Assembly (NCBI GenBank): GCA_001717545.1
Contig: CP017039.1
Coordinates: 2,232,001-2,296,000 of the forward strand
Origin: Anaerolineaceae bacterium oral taxon 439
GTDB taxonomy: Bacteria > Chloroflexota > Anaerolineae > Anaerolineales > Anaerolineaceae
DNA length: 64,000 nt
Direction: 5' to 3'
The notes beneath the pieces are model-generated. The model searched no databases and was not told the origin of the DNA. It saw nothing but the letters and a program-made list of their open reading frames with translations. The position numbers were made by a program, and so were the translations under genes. Below, piece by piece: positions 1 through 11,211 of the stretch. Each line of letters starts with the position of its first letter. Position 1 is the first letter of the stretch.

Positions 1-87
1 CTATTAAGTTAAAATAATTGTAAGTTGTTTTTTTACGTTTTCCATTAAATCAATCTTAAGCAAGCGCGTCTGAGGATATGGAGAAGC

Positions 88-807
88 ATGCCAAATAAAA
101 ACATCATTCAGGTAAACCATCTATCCGTGAAATATCGGGACATCGTCGCCGTCGACGACGTATCCTTCGAGGTAAGGGAGAACGAAATCTTCGGCATGAT
201 CGGGCCCAACGGCGCAGGAAAAACCTCGCTCGTCGAGGCGATCGAAGGTCTTCGAGACACCTCTTCGGGCGAAATCTCCATATTGGAGATGAACCCCAAA
301 GCTGACAGAATAAAACTTTATAACCAGATTGGCGTTCAATTACAGCAGACGTCTTATCCGGATCAGGCAAAAGTTGAGGATATCTGCAAACTGTTTTCCT
401 CCTTTTACGATAACCCGGCCCCGTACGACAGGCTATTATCCGATATGAGGCTGGACAGGCGAAGAAAGACTTATATCAATAAACTATCCGGCGGCGAAAA
501 GCAGAAGCTGTCGATTTTATTATCCTTACTGGGTTCGCCCAAAATCGTTTTTTGGGACGAGCTGACGACCGGATTAGACCCGCTCGCGAGACATGAAGTC
601 TGGGACATGATCCGGGAATACAAAAAAGACGGATTAACGATCGTTCTGATTACGCATTTCATGGACGAAATCGAAAACCTATGCGATCGGGTCGCTTTGA
701 TGAAAGCCGGGAAAATGATTTACATTGGGACGCCCAAAGAAGTTATCGAAAACTTTCAGGCGAAAAATCTCGATGAAGTGTTTCTGAAAATATCTGTCTC
801 TGAATAA
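88..807 (+). CDS. ABC-2 type transporter ATP-binding protein
   Basis: ATPase of a two-component ABC-2 export system. A canonical nucleotide-binding domain is visible: Walker A GPNGAGKTS near residue 41, the signature LSGGEKQK near residue 134, Walker B IVFWDELTTGLDP near residue 152, and an H-loop in LITHFMDE. At 239 residues it is a single-domain ATPase without a long C-terminal extension. The membrane partner starts 18 bases downstream, so the two are one operon. Such pairs export drugs, lantibiotics or lipids, or serve as sensors; nothing here identifies the substrate. The ATG follows a GGAGAAGC ribosome-binding site. Family assignment is firm, cargo unknown. Confidence 0.93.
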   Translation: MPNKNIIQVNHLSVKYRDIVAVDDVSFEVRENEIFGMIGPNGAGKTSLVEAIEGLRDTSSGEISILEMNPKADRIKLYNQIGVQLQQTSYPDQAKVEDICKLFSSFYDNPAPYDRLLSDMRLDRRRKTYINKLSGGEKQKLSILLSLLGSPKIVFWDELTTGLDPLARHEVWDMIREYKKDGLTIVLITHFMDEIENLCDRVALMKAGKMIYIGTPKEVIENFQAKNLDEVFLKISVSE

Positions 808-825
808 AAAGCAGGAGGATCAGGA

Positions 826-1578
826 ATGAAGAATAAAGCAATAAAAGCGTGTCTCAGATTTGAATTTATGATGTTCTGCCGGAATTTCATTACCGCCTTT
901 TTCCTCCTGATTTTTCCTGCAATGATGCTGATCATTTTCGGGAGTATTTACGGAAATAAACCAAACGCGCTGTACGGAGGTTTTGGCGCTATCGATATGT
1001 TCATTCCAGCTTATTCAGGCATCGTGATATCCGTAACGGGTTTGATGAATATTCCGCTGACGCTCTGCGAATACCGGGAAAAAGGTGTTTTTAAAAGATA
1101 CAGGGCCACGCCTTCGGATCCATCATCCGTCATTTTGGCGCAGCTCATAATAAATTCAGTAATGACCATGATCGGAATGGCTTTTCTGATCATCATCGGA
1201 AAACTTGTATATCAGGTTAAATTACCAGCCAACATCGTCCAGTGTCTGCTGCTTTTTTTGATATCCATATTCTGTATATTCGCCATAGGCTTTTTCATCG
1301 GCGGCCTTGCCCCAGGCATGAAAGCTGCAAATTCAATCGCGTATCTTATTTTTTTCCCCATGCTCTTTTTATCCGGAGCGACGATTCCTTACGAAATACT
1401 GCCTCCGGCCGCGCGCCAGGTTTCAAAGTTCTTTCCCTTGACCTATACCGTATCAGCGATGAAATCGGTCTGGAACGGCGGAACGATATCCGAAAATATC
1501 AATGCGCTTCTTCTATTACTCGTTTTCGGCGCAGTCTTCTGGACGCTGAGCCGGTACGCTTTTAAGTGGGAAACATAA
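826..1578 (+). CDS. ABC-2 type transporter permease
   Basis: Integral membrane half of the exporter whose ATPase lies just upstream. It is 250 residues, the usual length for a six-helix ABC-2 permease. It starts with a cytoplasmic helix and a first membrane segment (FITAFFLLIFPAMMLIIFG). The family signature region lies around residues 165-210, with SIAYLIFFPMLFLSGATIP followed by a short re-entrant stretch and FFPLTYTVSAM. The start is preceded by AGGAGG in AAAGCAGGAGGATCAGGAATG. The gene ends the operon; the next gene has its own promoter. Substrate unknown. Confidence 0.92.
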   Translation: MKNKAIKACLRFEFMMFCRNFITAFFLLIFPAMMLIIFGSIYGNKPNALYGGFGAIDMFIPAYSGIVISVTGLMNIPLTLCEYREKGVFKRYRATPSDPSSVILAQLIINSVMTMIGMAFLIIIGKLVYQVKLPANIVQCLLLFLISIFCIFAIGFFIGGLAPGMKAANSIAYLIFFPMLFLSGATIPYEILPPAARQVSKFFPLTYTVSAMKSVWNGGTISENINALLLLLVFGAVFWTLSRYAFKWET

Positions 1579-1642
1579 GAATAAAACCAGAAGCGTATCG
1601 TCCGCCCCCATATCTCCGCCGCCGACCGCCTCGGTGATCAGA

Positions 1643-1711
1643 GGGAATCAACGCTTCACAAAATTCAGATTTTCCGGAGTTTGTAGATTTGAGTTAACAA
1701 ACTTGATTCCC
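1643..1711. repeat. 9-bp inverted repeat GGGAATCAA / TTGATTCCC
   Basis: GGGAATCAA at 1643-1651 is the exact reverse complement of TTGATTCCC at 1703-1711, separated by 51 bases. The right arm overlaps the -35 hexamer of the promoter at 1703-1731. It could be a spaced operator pair or a remnant of mobile-element ends; only the symmetry is seen. Confidence 0.4.
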
Positions 1712-1731
1712 CCGTCCATTTGCGGTATAGT
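1703..1731 (+). promoter_or_regulatory. sigma70-like promoter before a truncated ATPase gene
   Basis: TTGATT (1703-1708), a 17-base spacer and TATAGT (1726-1731) form a good sigma70-type promoter about 28 bases before the ATG at 1760. The gene it drives is only a fragment, so the promoter has outlived its function. Confidence 0.55.
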
Positions 1732-1759
1732 AGCGTATGAAGAGAAAGGAGACGGCGCG

Positions 1760-1897
1760 ATGCTGACCGCGAAATTAAAAAACCGCGACCTGTACCTGAA
1801 CCGCATGATCGCGTTTCAGGATACCGGGATGATTAAGGTCATGACCGGGATTCGCCGCTGCGGAAAGTCCAGCCTGATGAAAAGAACGTGTTGCTGA
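1760..1897 (+). pseudogene. Truncated AAA ATPase (ATP-binding/DUF4143 type), N-terminal fragment
   Basis: Only 45 codons remain. The fragment reads like the N-terminus of the large family of ATPases annotated 'ATP-binding protein, AAA_14/DUF4143': a short lead, LKNRDLYLNRMIAFQDTGMI, then KVMTGIRRCGKSSLMK carrying the Walker A lysine and serine. After that the frame changes to RTCC and stops; full-length relatives have about 400 residues. A good ribosome-binding site (AAAGGAG) and promoter precede it, so the 5' end is intact and the rest is deleted. The next bases form a long hairpin and then the 3' end of lacZ, which suggests a deletion junction near 1890. A functional mini-protein is unlikely. 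Confidence 0.7.
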
Positions 1898-1900
1898 CGG

Positions 1901-1950
1901 GCTGCCTGAACCAGCTGGCTTCCATCAGATTTCCAGCCGGTTCAGGCAGC
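1901..1950. terminator. 18-bp stem hairpin between ATPase remnant and lacZ
   Basis: Arms 1901-1918 and 1933-1950 pair over 18 bases with a single mismatch around a 14-base loop. It sits between the stop of the truncated ATPase and the converging end of lacZ. No clean U-run follows on either strand, so it is a hairpin of terminator-like position rather than a textbook intrinsic terminator. Confidence 0.5.
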
Positions 1951-1973
1951 GCCATCGCCTCCTGACAGTTACC

Positions 1974-5174
<3,201 letters not shown>

Positions 5175-5188
5175 TTATCCAGTTCCAT

Positions 5189-5218
5189 AAAATATGCGTC
5201 TTTTTCAGCCTGTCTCAA
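5189..5218 (-). promoter_or_regulatory. Candidate lacZ promoter
   Basis: Read on the minus strand: TTGAGA (5218-5213), an 18-base spacer and TATTTT (5194-5189), about 50 bases upstream of the lacZ start. Both boxes are imperfect and the spacer is one base long, so this is the best candidate rather than a certain promoter. Confidence 0.4.
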
Positions 5219-5355
5219 AGAATTCAGGATTCCTGCGGTATGACGTTCGTAACTTTATACGCGAAGAAAAAGTGATGAATGTCATTTTTTCAAGAATAGG
5301 GGTAACAGACGCCGTTTTTTTCTCGTTTTCCGCCTATACATAGCGATGTTTTGTA

Positions 5356-5370
5356 CTGAAACAATTTCAG
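5356..5370. promoter_or_regulatory. Palindrome CTGAAA-CAA-TTTCAG upstream of mgl promoter
   Basis: A perfect 6+6 palindrome with a 3-base centre, placed 16 bases before the -35 box of the mgl promoter and between the divergent lacZ and mgl genes. Its TGAAA...TTTCA form resembles operators of the LacI/GalR family in size and symmetry, although their usual central CG is missing. An activator or repressor site is inferred. Confidence 0.45.
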
Positions 5371-5386
5371 AGGCGTTTCAAGCTTT

Positions 5387-5415
5387 TTGACAACTCGTCT
5401 GAAAAACGGTAGGAT
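5387..5415 (+). promoter_or_regulatory. mglBAC promoter
   Basis: A perfect TTGACA (5387-5392), an optimal 17-base spacer and TAGGAT (5410-5415) lie about 60 bases upstream of mglB. A 12-bp perfect inverted repeat begins at the last base of the -10 box, so initiation from this strong promoter is probably blocked by a bound repressor. Confidence 0.75.
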
Positions 5416-5445
5416 TAAGATGTTCAGAGTTAACTGAACATCTTA
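5416..5445. promoter_or_regulatory. Operator-like 12-bp perfect inverted repeat at the mgl start site
   Basis: TAAGATGTTCAG (5416-5427) and CTGAACATCTTA (5434-5445) are exact reverse complements around AGTTAA. The repeat abuts the -10 box and covers the expected transcription start. That position fits a repressor operator; as RNA it would also fold into a 5'-leader hairpin that could stabilise the message. No regulator gene is adjacent. Confidence 0.6.
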
Positions 5446-5476
5446 TCAGCCCACTCATAAAACAGGAGGAAAAAAC

Positions 5477-6484
5477 GTGAAGAAATTCTTATCAGCATTC
5501 ATAGCACTTATCATAGTCCTGTCGCTTTCCGGAGCCGTTTTCGCCGCTGACAAACCCGTGATCGGTGTCCTGATCTACAAATACGACGACACGTACATCT
5601 CAACCGTCCGCAACGCAATCGAGAAGTACGGCGCCGACGTCCTCGATATTACGATGCAGGACGGTAAAGGCGATCAGGCGACTCAGAACGACCAGGTCGA
5701 CGTATTTATCGCCAAGGGCGTCGACGCGCTCGTCGTCAACATGGTTGACGCCGCCGCCGCGCAGGGCGTCGTTGATAAAGCGAAAGACGCCGGGATCCCG
5801 GTCGTTTTCTTCAACCGCGAACCCGCCGCCGACGTTCTCAAGTCCTACGATAAAGCCATCTTTATCGGCACCAACGCGGCCGACGCCGGCATCATGCAGG
5901 GCGAACTGATCGCCAAGATCTGGGGCGACGGATCAGCCTATGACCTGAATAAAGACGGCGTAATTCAGTACCTGATGTTCCAGGGGGAACCGGACAATCC
6001 GGAAGCAATCGCCCGGACCGACTATTCCGTCAAGACAGCGGAAGAGCTCGGGCTCAAGATGGAGCCTGCGAACGAAATTATCGTCTGCAACTGGGATACC
6101 GCCTGCGCGCAGTCGTCGATGGAACCGATTATCAACAAGGGAACCAACGTTGAGTTCATTATCGCCAACAACGACGGTATGGCCGAAGGCGTTATCAACG
6201 CCCTCGTCGCTGACGGCAAAAACACCGGCGAAGAAGGGGACCCGGTCATCCCGGTCGTCGGCGTCGACGCGACCGACGCGGCGATCGAACTGATCACCAA
6301 GGGTAAGATGGCCGCGACCGTCAAGCAGGACGGAGACGCGATGGGGAAAGCGATCGTTGAAATCACCCTCAACGTCGCCGCCGGAAAAGATCCGCTCGAC
6401 GGGACCGATTATAAATTCGACGACAGCGGCGTCGCCGTCCGTATCCCCTACGTGCCGTTCGATATCGAAAGCGTGGGGAAATAA
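5477..6484 (+). CDS. mglB: Galactose/glucose ABC transporter substrate-binding protein
   Basis: Secreted sugar-binding protein of a CUT2-family importer. A classic signal peptide (about 23 residues, ending GAVFA) is followed by the periplasmic-binding-protein type 1 fold. The stretch [20 protein letters not shown] near residue 155 matches the EF-hand-like calcium loop of the E. coli galactose-binding protein, which supports MglB over a ribose or xylose binder. The 335 residues match the family length. Ribosome-binding site AGGAGG lies 8 bases before ATG. It is first in mglB-mglA-mglC, with a hairpin after it that should favour higher binding-protein yield. Because lacZ diverges from it, galactose or a galactoside is the likely ligand. 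Confidence 0.93.
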   Translation: MKKFLSAFIALIIVLSLSGAVFAADKPVIGVLIYKYDDTYISTVRNAIEKYGADVLDITMQDGKGDQATQNDQVDVFIAKGVDALVVNMVDAAAAQGVVDKAKDAGIPVVFFNREPAADVLKSYDKAIFIGTNAADAGIMQGELIAKIWGDGSAYDLNKDGVIQYLMFQGEPDNPEAIARTDYSVKTAEELGLKMEPANEIIVCNWDTACAQSSMEPIINKGTNVEFIIANNDGMAEGVINALVADGKNTGEEGDPVIPVVGVDATDAAIELITKGKMAATVKQDGDAMGKAIVEITLNVAAGKDPLDGTDYKFDDSGVAVRIPYVPFDIESVGK

Positions 6485-6517
6485 TTTTTCCTGCTATTCG
6501 ATCGAATCATCATCAAG

Positions 6518-6552
6518 AACATACACCGGGGTGCTCTGCTCCGGTGTATGTT
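6518..6552 (+). terminator. Hairpin between mglB and mglA
   Basis: Arms 6518-6529 and 6541-6552 pair perfectly over 12 bp around an 11-base loop and are followed by only three T residues. A strong hairpin straight after a binding-protein gene usually protects its 3' end and causes partial termination, giving more MglB than MglA/MglC. Confidence 0.7.
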
Positions 6553-6575
6553 TAACAGAGAAAGGAGCCCCATTG

Positions 6576-8084
6576 ATGTCTGAATATATCCTGGAAATGA
6601 CCGATATCGATAAAACCTTTCCCGGGGTCAAAGCCTTAAATCATGCGCAGCTCAACGTCCGTCCCGGAACCGTCCATGCGTTGATGGGGGAAAACGGCGC
6701 CGGTAAATCCACCTTAATGAAGTGCCTCTTCGGCGTTTATATCGAAGACAGCGGAGAAATTCGAATCGACGGGAAGTCGGTCCGCTTCACCAACCCCAAG
6801 CAGGCGCTCGACAACGGCGTCGCCATGGTTCATCAGGAGCTCAATCAGGTCCTGCAGCGATCCGTCATGGAAAATATCTGGTTAGGCCGCTTCCCGCTGA
6901 AGTTCGGCCTCGTGGATCATGACAAAATGCTTTCCGAAACGAAGCGCGTCTTCGAAGACCTCGATATCCGTGTGAATCCGGCGATGACGATCGGAAAGCT
7001 ATCCGTCGCTCAGCGACAGATGGTCGAGATCGCCAAAGCCGTATCCTATAACGCCCGGATCCTCGTTCTCGACGAACCGACCTCGTCCCTGACGGAACAG
7101 GAAGTCGACCACCTCTTCCGAATTATTGCCAAACTCCGCACGCAGGGGATCGGAATTATCTATATTTCGCATAAAATGGAGGAAATCCTCCGGATCTCAG
7201 ACGAAGTCACGATCATGCGCGACGGACAGTGGGTCGCGACCCGCGACGCCAAATCGCTCAGCACCGACGAGATTATCCAGCTGATGGTCGGACGCGAATT
7301 GACCAACCGCTATCCGCAGAAAACCAACGCCCCCGGCGAAACGATCCTCAACGTCGTCAGCCTGACCGGCAAATACCAACCGACCTGCACGGACGTTACG
7401 TTCGACCTCCGCAAAGGCGAAGTCCTCGGGATCGCCGGTCTCGTCGGCTCCCGTCGGACCGAACTCCTCGAAACGATTTTCGGTATCCGGACGCGCGAAT
7501 CCGGCGAAATAACCCTTTACGATACGAACGGGCTCGGGAAAAAAGTCTGGAATAAAGACTCAAATCAGGCAATCCGCAACGGCTTCGCGCTCATTACCGA
7601 AGAACGGCGCGCGACCGGTATTTTCGGCGGGCTCAGCGTTTCCTTCAACTCCATCATCGCGAACATCAAAAACTACGCGAAAGGATTCCTCCTTTCGAAT
7701 AAATCAATCGGGAAGGACACCCAATGGGTCATCGACGCAATGAACGTCAAGACCCCGTCGCAGTACACCCATATCCGCGACCTCTCCGGCGGCAATCAGC
7801 AGAAGGTCATTATCGGCCGCTGGCTGCTGACCAATCCGGAAATCCTGCTGCTCGACGAACCGACGCGCGGAATCGACGTCGGCGCGAAGTACGAAATCTA
7901 CCAGCTAATCCTCAATCTCGCGAACGACGGGAAAGGAATTATCATGGTTTCGTCAGAGATGCCCGAGCTGCTCGGGATCTGCGACCGGATCGCCGTGCTG
8001 TCGAATGGGATCCTCGCCGGGATTCTCGATCGGGAAGAAGCGACGCAGGAAAAAATCCTCGCGCTCGCGGCAAAATACATTTAA
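6576..8084 (+). CDS. mglA: Galactose/methyl galactoside import ATP-binding protein
   Basis: Energises sugar import. Two fused nucleotide-binding domains are present. The first has Walker [11 protein letters not shown] near residue 39, [13 protein letters not shown] and Walker [16 protein letters not shown]. The second has a degenerate Walker A ([12 protein letters not shown], no GKS/T), the intact signature LSGGNQQKV and [14 protein letters not shown] degenerate second site is normal for CUT2 ATPases. The 502 residues match E. coli MglA. The reading frame is open further upstream, but ATG 6576 has the ribosome-binding site AAAGGAG and aligns with the family start ([17 protein letters not shown]). 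Confidence 0.94.
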   Translation: MSEYILEMTDIDKTFPGVKALNHAQLNVRPGTVHALMGENGAGKSTLMKCLFGVYIEDSGEIRIDGKSVRFTNPKQALDNGVAMVHQELNQVLQRSVMENIWLGRFPLKFGLVDHDKMLSETKRVFEDLDIRVNPAMTIGKLSVAQRQMVEIAKAVSYNARILVLDEPTSSLTEQEVDHLFRIIAKLRTQGIGIIYISHKMEEILRISDEVTIMRDGQWVATRDAKSLSTDEIIQLMVGRELTNRYPQKTNAPGETILNVVSLTGKYQPTCTDVTFDLRKGEVLGIAGLVGSRRTELLETIFGIRTRESGEITLYDTNGLGKKVWNKDSNQAIRNGFALITEERRATGIFGGLSVSFNSIIANIKNYAKGFLLSNKSIGKDTQWVIDAMNVKTPSQYTHIRDLSGGNQQKVIIGRWLLTNPEILLLDEPTRGIDVGAKYEIYQLILNLANDGKGIIMVSSEMPELLGICDRIAVLSNGILAGILDREEATQEKILALAAKYI

Positions 8085-8102
8085 CCAAAAGGGGAGCTCT
8101 CC

Positions 8103-9263
8103 ATGGAAAAAACCAAAGCTTTTATACTTAATTACGCCTTGTATATCATCCTGGGCGTCCTCATCGTCATCGTTATTATCATTGAGCCATCATTCCTGAA
8201 CGCGCGGAACTTCCTGAAAATCCTGGAACAGGCGTCCACCCGCGGGATTCTCGCCCTGGGCGTCGCCGGGCTGATCGTTCTCGCCGGGACCGACCTCTCC
8301 GCGGGGCGTATCCTCGGGACCTGCGCCGCGATCTCCGCGTCCATGCTGCAATCCGTCACCTATGGCTCGCGCATGTACCCGCAGTTCGAATCGATCCAGA
8401 CGCTCTGGGTTCCTTTCCTGATCGCCTTTTTAGTCGGAATCGCCGCCGCGATCCTGATCCAGTATCTTCTCAAATCGCCGCTCGGATTCCTCCTCCCGAT
8501 CATCGCCGTAACCGTGCTGGGGATATACTACCTGACGCAGCGGCAGATCGTCCCGGTCTGGCTCCCGCTGATCTTCTCGATCATGATCGGTACCGTCTTC
8601 GGCCTGATCAACGGCTTCGGCGTCGCCAAGCTTCACCTGCACGCGTTTATTATCACGCTGGGGACCCAGCTGATCGCCTACGGCACGACCTGTATTTATA
8701 TCGACAGTCAGAAAGGCGGCGCGCAGCCGCTCTCCTCGCTCGACAGTCAGTACTCCAGAATCGTCACCGGAAAAATCCAGCTCGGGAATACGCTTTATAT
8801 CCCCTATCTCGTGATCTACTTCGCGATCGCCGCCTTCGTGCTGCATATCATCTGGACCCGCACCACGATCGGAAAGAACATGTTCGCGATCGGCGGCAAT
8901 ACGGAAGCGGCGGAAGTTTCCGGCGTCAATATCTCCCGCTCAATTCTATATGTCTACCTGATTTCCGGGGTCCTTTACGGAATCGCCTCGTACCTCGAAG
9001 CGGCGCGCGTCGGTTCGGTCACGACCCAGACCGGTTTGAACTATGAACTGGACGCGATTTCCGGCTGCGTGATCGGCGGCGTATCCTTTACCGGAGGCGT
9101 CGGGACGATTCCCGGCGTTGTCATCGGCGTTATTATTCTTCAGGTCATCAACTACGCGCTCTACTATCTCGGCGTTAACGCCTATCTCCAATACATCATC
9201 AAGGGCCTGATTATCATTCTGGCCGTCTCGATCGACGTTCGGAAATACCTGAAGAAGAAATAA
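8103..9263 (+). CDS. mglC: Galactose/methyl galactoside ABC transporter permease
   Basis: Membrane subunit of the mgl importer, of the RbsC/XylH/MglC family. The chain is 386 residues, about 50 longer than E. coli MglC. The extra length lies around residues 85-150, where additional hydrophobic segments (LWVPFLIAFLVGIAAAILIQ, GFLLPIIAVTVLGIYYL) are inserted, as in MglC proteins of clostridia and spirochaetes. The conserved loop GGNTEAAEVSGVN and the C-terminal GVVIGVIILQVINYALY are present. It starts 18 bases after mglA, with GGGGAG as ribosome-binding site. Confidence 0.92.
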   Translation: MEKTKAFILNYALYIILGVLIVIVIIIEPSFLNARNFLKILEQASTRGILALGVAGLIVLAGTDLSAGRILGTCAAISASMLQSVTYGSRMYPQFESIQTLWVPFLIAFLVGIAAAILIQYLLKSPLGFLLPIIAVTVLGIYYLTQRQIVPVWLPLIFSIMIGTVFGLINGFGVAKLHLHAFIITLGTQLIAYGTTCIYIDSQKGGAQPLSSLDSQYSRIVTGKIQLGNTLYIPYLVIYFAIAAFVLHIIWTRTTIGKNMFAIGGNTEAAEVSGVNISRSILYVYLISGVLYGIASYLEAARVGSVTTQTGLNYELDAISGCVIGGVSFTGGVGTIPGVVIGVIILQVINYALYYLGVNAYLQYIIKGLIIILAVSIDVRKYLKKK

Positions 9264-9308
9264 ACCGAAAAGAGACTCGGGACAACAAAGGAAAGGGAGC
9301 CAAACCGC

Positions 9309-9476
9309 ATGGATCAGCAAAAAGAACCGCGAACGCCGGAAACGGAAGATCGAAAAAGACCGCTGCGCAGCCGGCTATACGATAAACTTCCGGTAACCGT
9401 CGCCATGATGGATAAAATCATTATCGGCGTTGCCGCGTTGATCCTGATCCTGATCCTCGTCGGCATCCTGACCTGA
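9309..9476 (+). CDS. Small single-span membrane protein in the mgl operon
   Basis: A 55-codon gene 45 bases after mglC with a good ribosome-binding site (AAAGGGAG). The first 35 residues are very polar and charged (MDQQKEPRTPETEDRKRPLR...), the last 20 form one hydrophobic helix (IIIGVAALILILILVGILT) ending at the stop. An N-in/C-out tail-anchored topology is inferred from the basic residues before the helix. A terminator follows 50 bases later, so it is the last gene of the operon. No family was recognised; it could be a transporter accessory subunit. Confidence 0.6.
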   Translation: MDQQKEPRTPETEDRKRPLRSRLYDKLPVTVAMMDKIIIGVAALILILILVGILT

Positions 9477-9526
9477 GAAACGGAAATCGGCCGCGCTGAA
9501 ACGGAAACGCGCGCCGGCCAGAACGC

Positions 9527-9562
9527 AAAAACCTTCCCCTGCAAAAATCGGGAAGGTTTTTT
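9527..9562. terminator. Bidirectional intrinsic terminator (mgl / livF ends)
   Basis: Stem AAAAACCTTCCC (9527-9538) with GGGAAGGTTTTT (9550-9561), followed by T residues on the plus strand and by a U-run in the minus reading too. It closes the mgl operon and also lies just beyond the converging livF end. Confidence 0.88.
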
Positions 9563-9638
9563 ATCGGTTAATCCGCTGTCATCCGCGATTCGGTCCCGAT
9601 TCGGAAGGACAAGGCGGAGCGGGAGGATTTCGCCCGGC

Positions 9639-10370
9639 TTATTGGACAACGCCGCGTCTGGACGGCTGTTTACCGAGATACGCCTCGCGAATCTCCGCGT
9701 TCTGCGCCAGCTCGCGCCCGGGGCCATGCATCGTAATCTTCCCGGTCTCCAGGACGTACGCGTAATCCGCCGTGCGCAGCGCCATATTCGCGTTCTGCTC
9801 AACCAAAAGGATCGTCACGCCCATTTCGTTAATCCGCTTAATAATCGCGAAAATCCCCTGAACGACCTTCGGCGCCAGTCCTAACGACGGCTCGTCCATC
9901 ATGACCATCTTCGGCCGGCTCATCAACGCGCGCCCGACAGCCAGCATCTGCTGTTCTCCGCCGGAAAGCGTCCCGGCCGATTGCCAGCTGCGCTCCTTCA
10001 ATCGCGGAAAAAGATCGTAGACCCAATCCAGATCCCTCCTGATTTCCGCGGCGTCGGTCCTTAAGTACGCCCCGATTTTCAGGTTCTCCAAGACCGACAT
10101 ACTCGCGAAAATCCGCCGTCCTTCGGGAACCGTCGCAATTCCGGCGGCGATCGTTTTATGCGTCGGCTGGTTCGTAATATCGTTCCCGTCAAAGATAATT
10201 TTTCCGCTCCTGACCCGGACCAGTCCGACCGAAGAACGGAGCGTCGTACTCTTTCCCGCGCCGTTCGCCCCGATCAGCGTTACGATCCTGCCTTCGGGGA
10301 CCTCGAACGAAATTCCGCGGAGCGCCTGGATCCCGCCATACGCGACTTCGAGATTTTCAACTTTAAGCAT
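9639..10370 (-). CDS. livF: Branched-chain amino acid ABC transporter ATP-binding protein LivF
   Basis: Second ATPase of the Liv-type (HAAT) importer. Visible motifs: Walker A GANGAGKST near residue 35, signature LSGGEQQML near residue 134, and Walker B MVMMDEPSLGLAP. The 243 residues match the family. The start is set at ATG 10370 (MLKVENLEVAYGGIQALRG), the conserved LivF beginning; it overlaps the end of livG by 8 bases, so translation is probably coupled. The frame is open further upstream, but those residues do not resemble the family. It is the last gene of livJHMGF. Confidence 0.93.
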   Translation of the reverse strand: MLKVENLEVAYGGIQALRGISFEVPEGRIVTLIGANGAGKSTTLRSSVGLVRVRSGKIIFDGNDITNQPTHKTIAAGIATVPEGRRIFASMSVLENLKIGAYLRTDAAEIRRDLDWVYDLFPRLKERSWQSAGTLSGGEQQMLAVGRALMSRPKMVMMDEPSLGLAPKVVQGIFAIIKRINEMGVTILLVEQNANMALRTADYAYVLETGKITMHGPGRELAQNAEIREAYLGKQPSRRGVVQ

Positions 10371-11211
10371 CCTCCACCCCCAGATAAGCCGCGATAACAT
10401 GTTCATTTTCCTGAATTTCAGACGGAATTCCTTCCGCGATCTTGCGTCCGAAATCGAGAACGTAAATCCGGTCGGAAATATCCATGACAAGAGTCATATG
10501 ATGTTCAATCAGGAAAACGGTCAGGTTGAAATCTTCCTTCGTCTTTTTAATAAACGCCGAAAGTTCGTCCGTTTCCTGCGGATTCATTCCCGCCGCCGGC
10601 TCGTCCAGCAGCAGGAAGCGCGGTTTCGTCGCCAACGCCCGCGCGATCTCGATTCGCCGCTGCTGACCGTAGGGAAGCGACGACGCAATTTTATCTTTAA
10701 CATGGTACAGCCCCTGCATCTCCAGCAGCGCGGCCGCCTCCTCGCGCATCCGCTTTTCCTCGGCAAAATTCAACCGCAGCGCCGCCATAAAGAAGTTACT
10801 CGCCAGGTGCAAATGCATTGCCGCCAGAACGTTATCAAAAACAGTCAGATGCTTAAACAGGCGGATATTCTGGAACGTCCGAGCCATACCCAATCTGGTA
10901 ATCTGATCCGGCGTTTTCCGAACGACGTCGCTGCAAATCTGGTTGGGATCGCCCTGGTACAGCCTGCGCATTTTTCCCTGCGGACGATTCGCGACCATCA
11001 GCTCCCCGTCGAAGAAAACGCGGCCGTTCGTCGGCTCGTAAACGCCGGTAATAAAGTTGAACGCGGTCGTCTTCCCCGCGCCGTTCGGCCCGATCAGCGC
11101 CACGATCTCGTTCGGAAAAACCTCCATCGAGAAGTTATCGACGGCGACGACCCCGCCGAATTGCATCGTACAATTTTCTACACGCAAAATTGGCGCGGCG
11201 TTATTTGTCAT
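10363..11211 (-). CDS. livG: Branched-chain amino acid ABC transporter ATP-binding protein LivG
   Basis: First ATPase of the importer. Walker A GPNGAGKTTAFNFITG near residue 42, the LivG-specific motif GMARTFQNIRLF, a signature (LPYGQQRRIEIARAL) and Walker B FLLLDEPAAGMNPQE are present. At 282 residues it is slightly longer than typical LivG. A roughly 25-residue insert after the Walker A region (about residues 72-98) contains DPNQICSDVVRKTPDQITR, a known variation in this family. It overlaps livM by 11 bases and livF by 8. Confidence 0.93.
   Translation of the reverse strand: MTNNAAPILRVENCTMQFGGVVAVDNFSMEVFPNEIVALIGPNGAGKTTAFNFITGVYEPTNGRVFFDGELMVANRPQGKMRRLYQGDPNQICSDVVRKTPDQITRLGMARTFQNIRLFKHLTVFDNVLAAMHLHLASNFFMAALRLNFAEEKRMREEAAALLEMQGLYHVKDKIASSLPYGQQRRIEIARALATKPRFLLLDEPAAGMNPQETDELSAFIKKTKEDFNLTVFLIEHHMTLVMDISDRIYVLDFGRKIAEGIPSEIQENEHVIAAYLGVEDA

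Noticed and set aside
6357-6575. N-terminal extension of mglA
   Set aside because: It overlaps the 3' end of mglB and an mRNA hairpin, and is not protein-like; the ribosome-binding site and family alignment support 6576.
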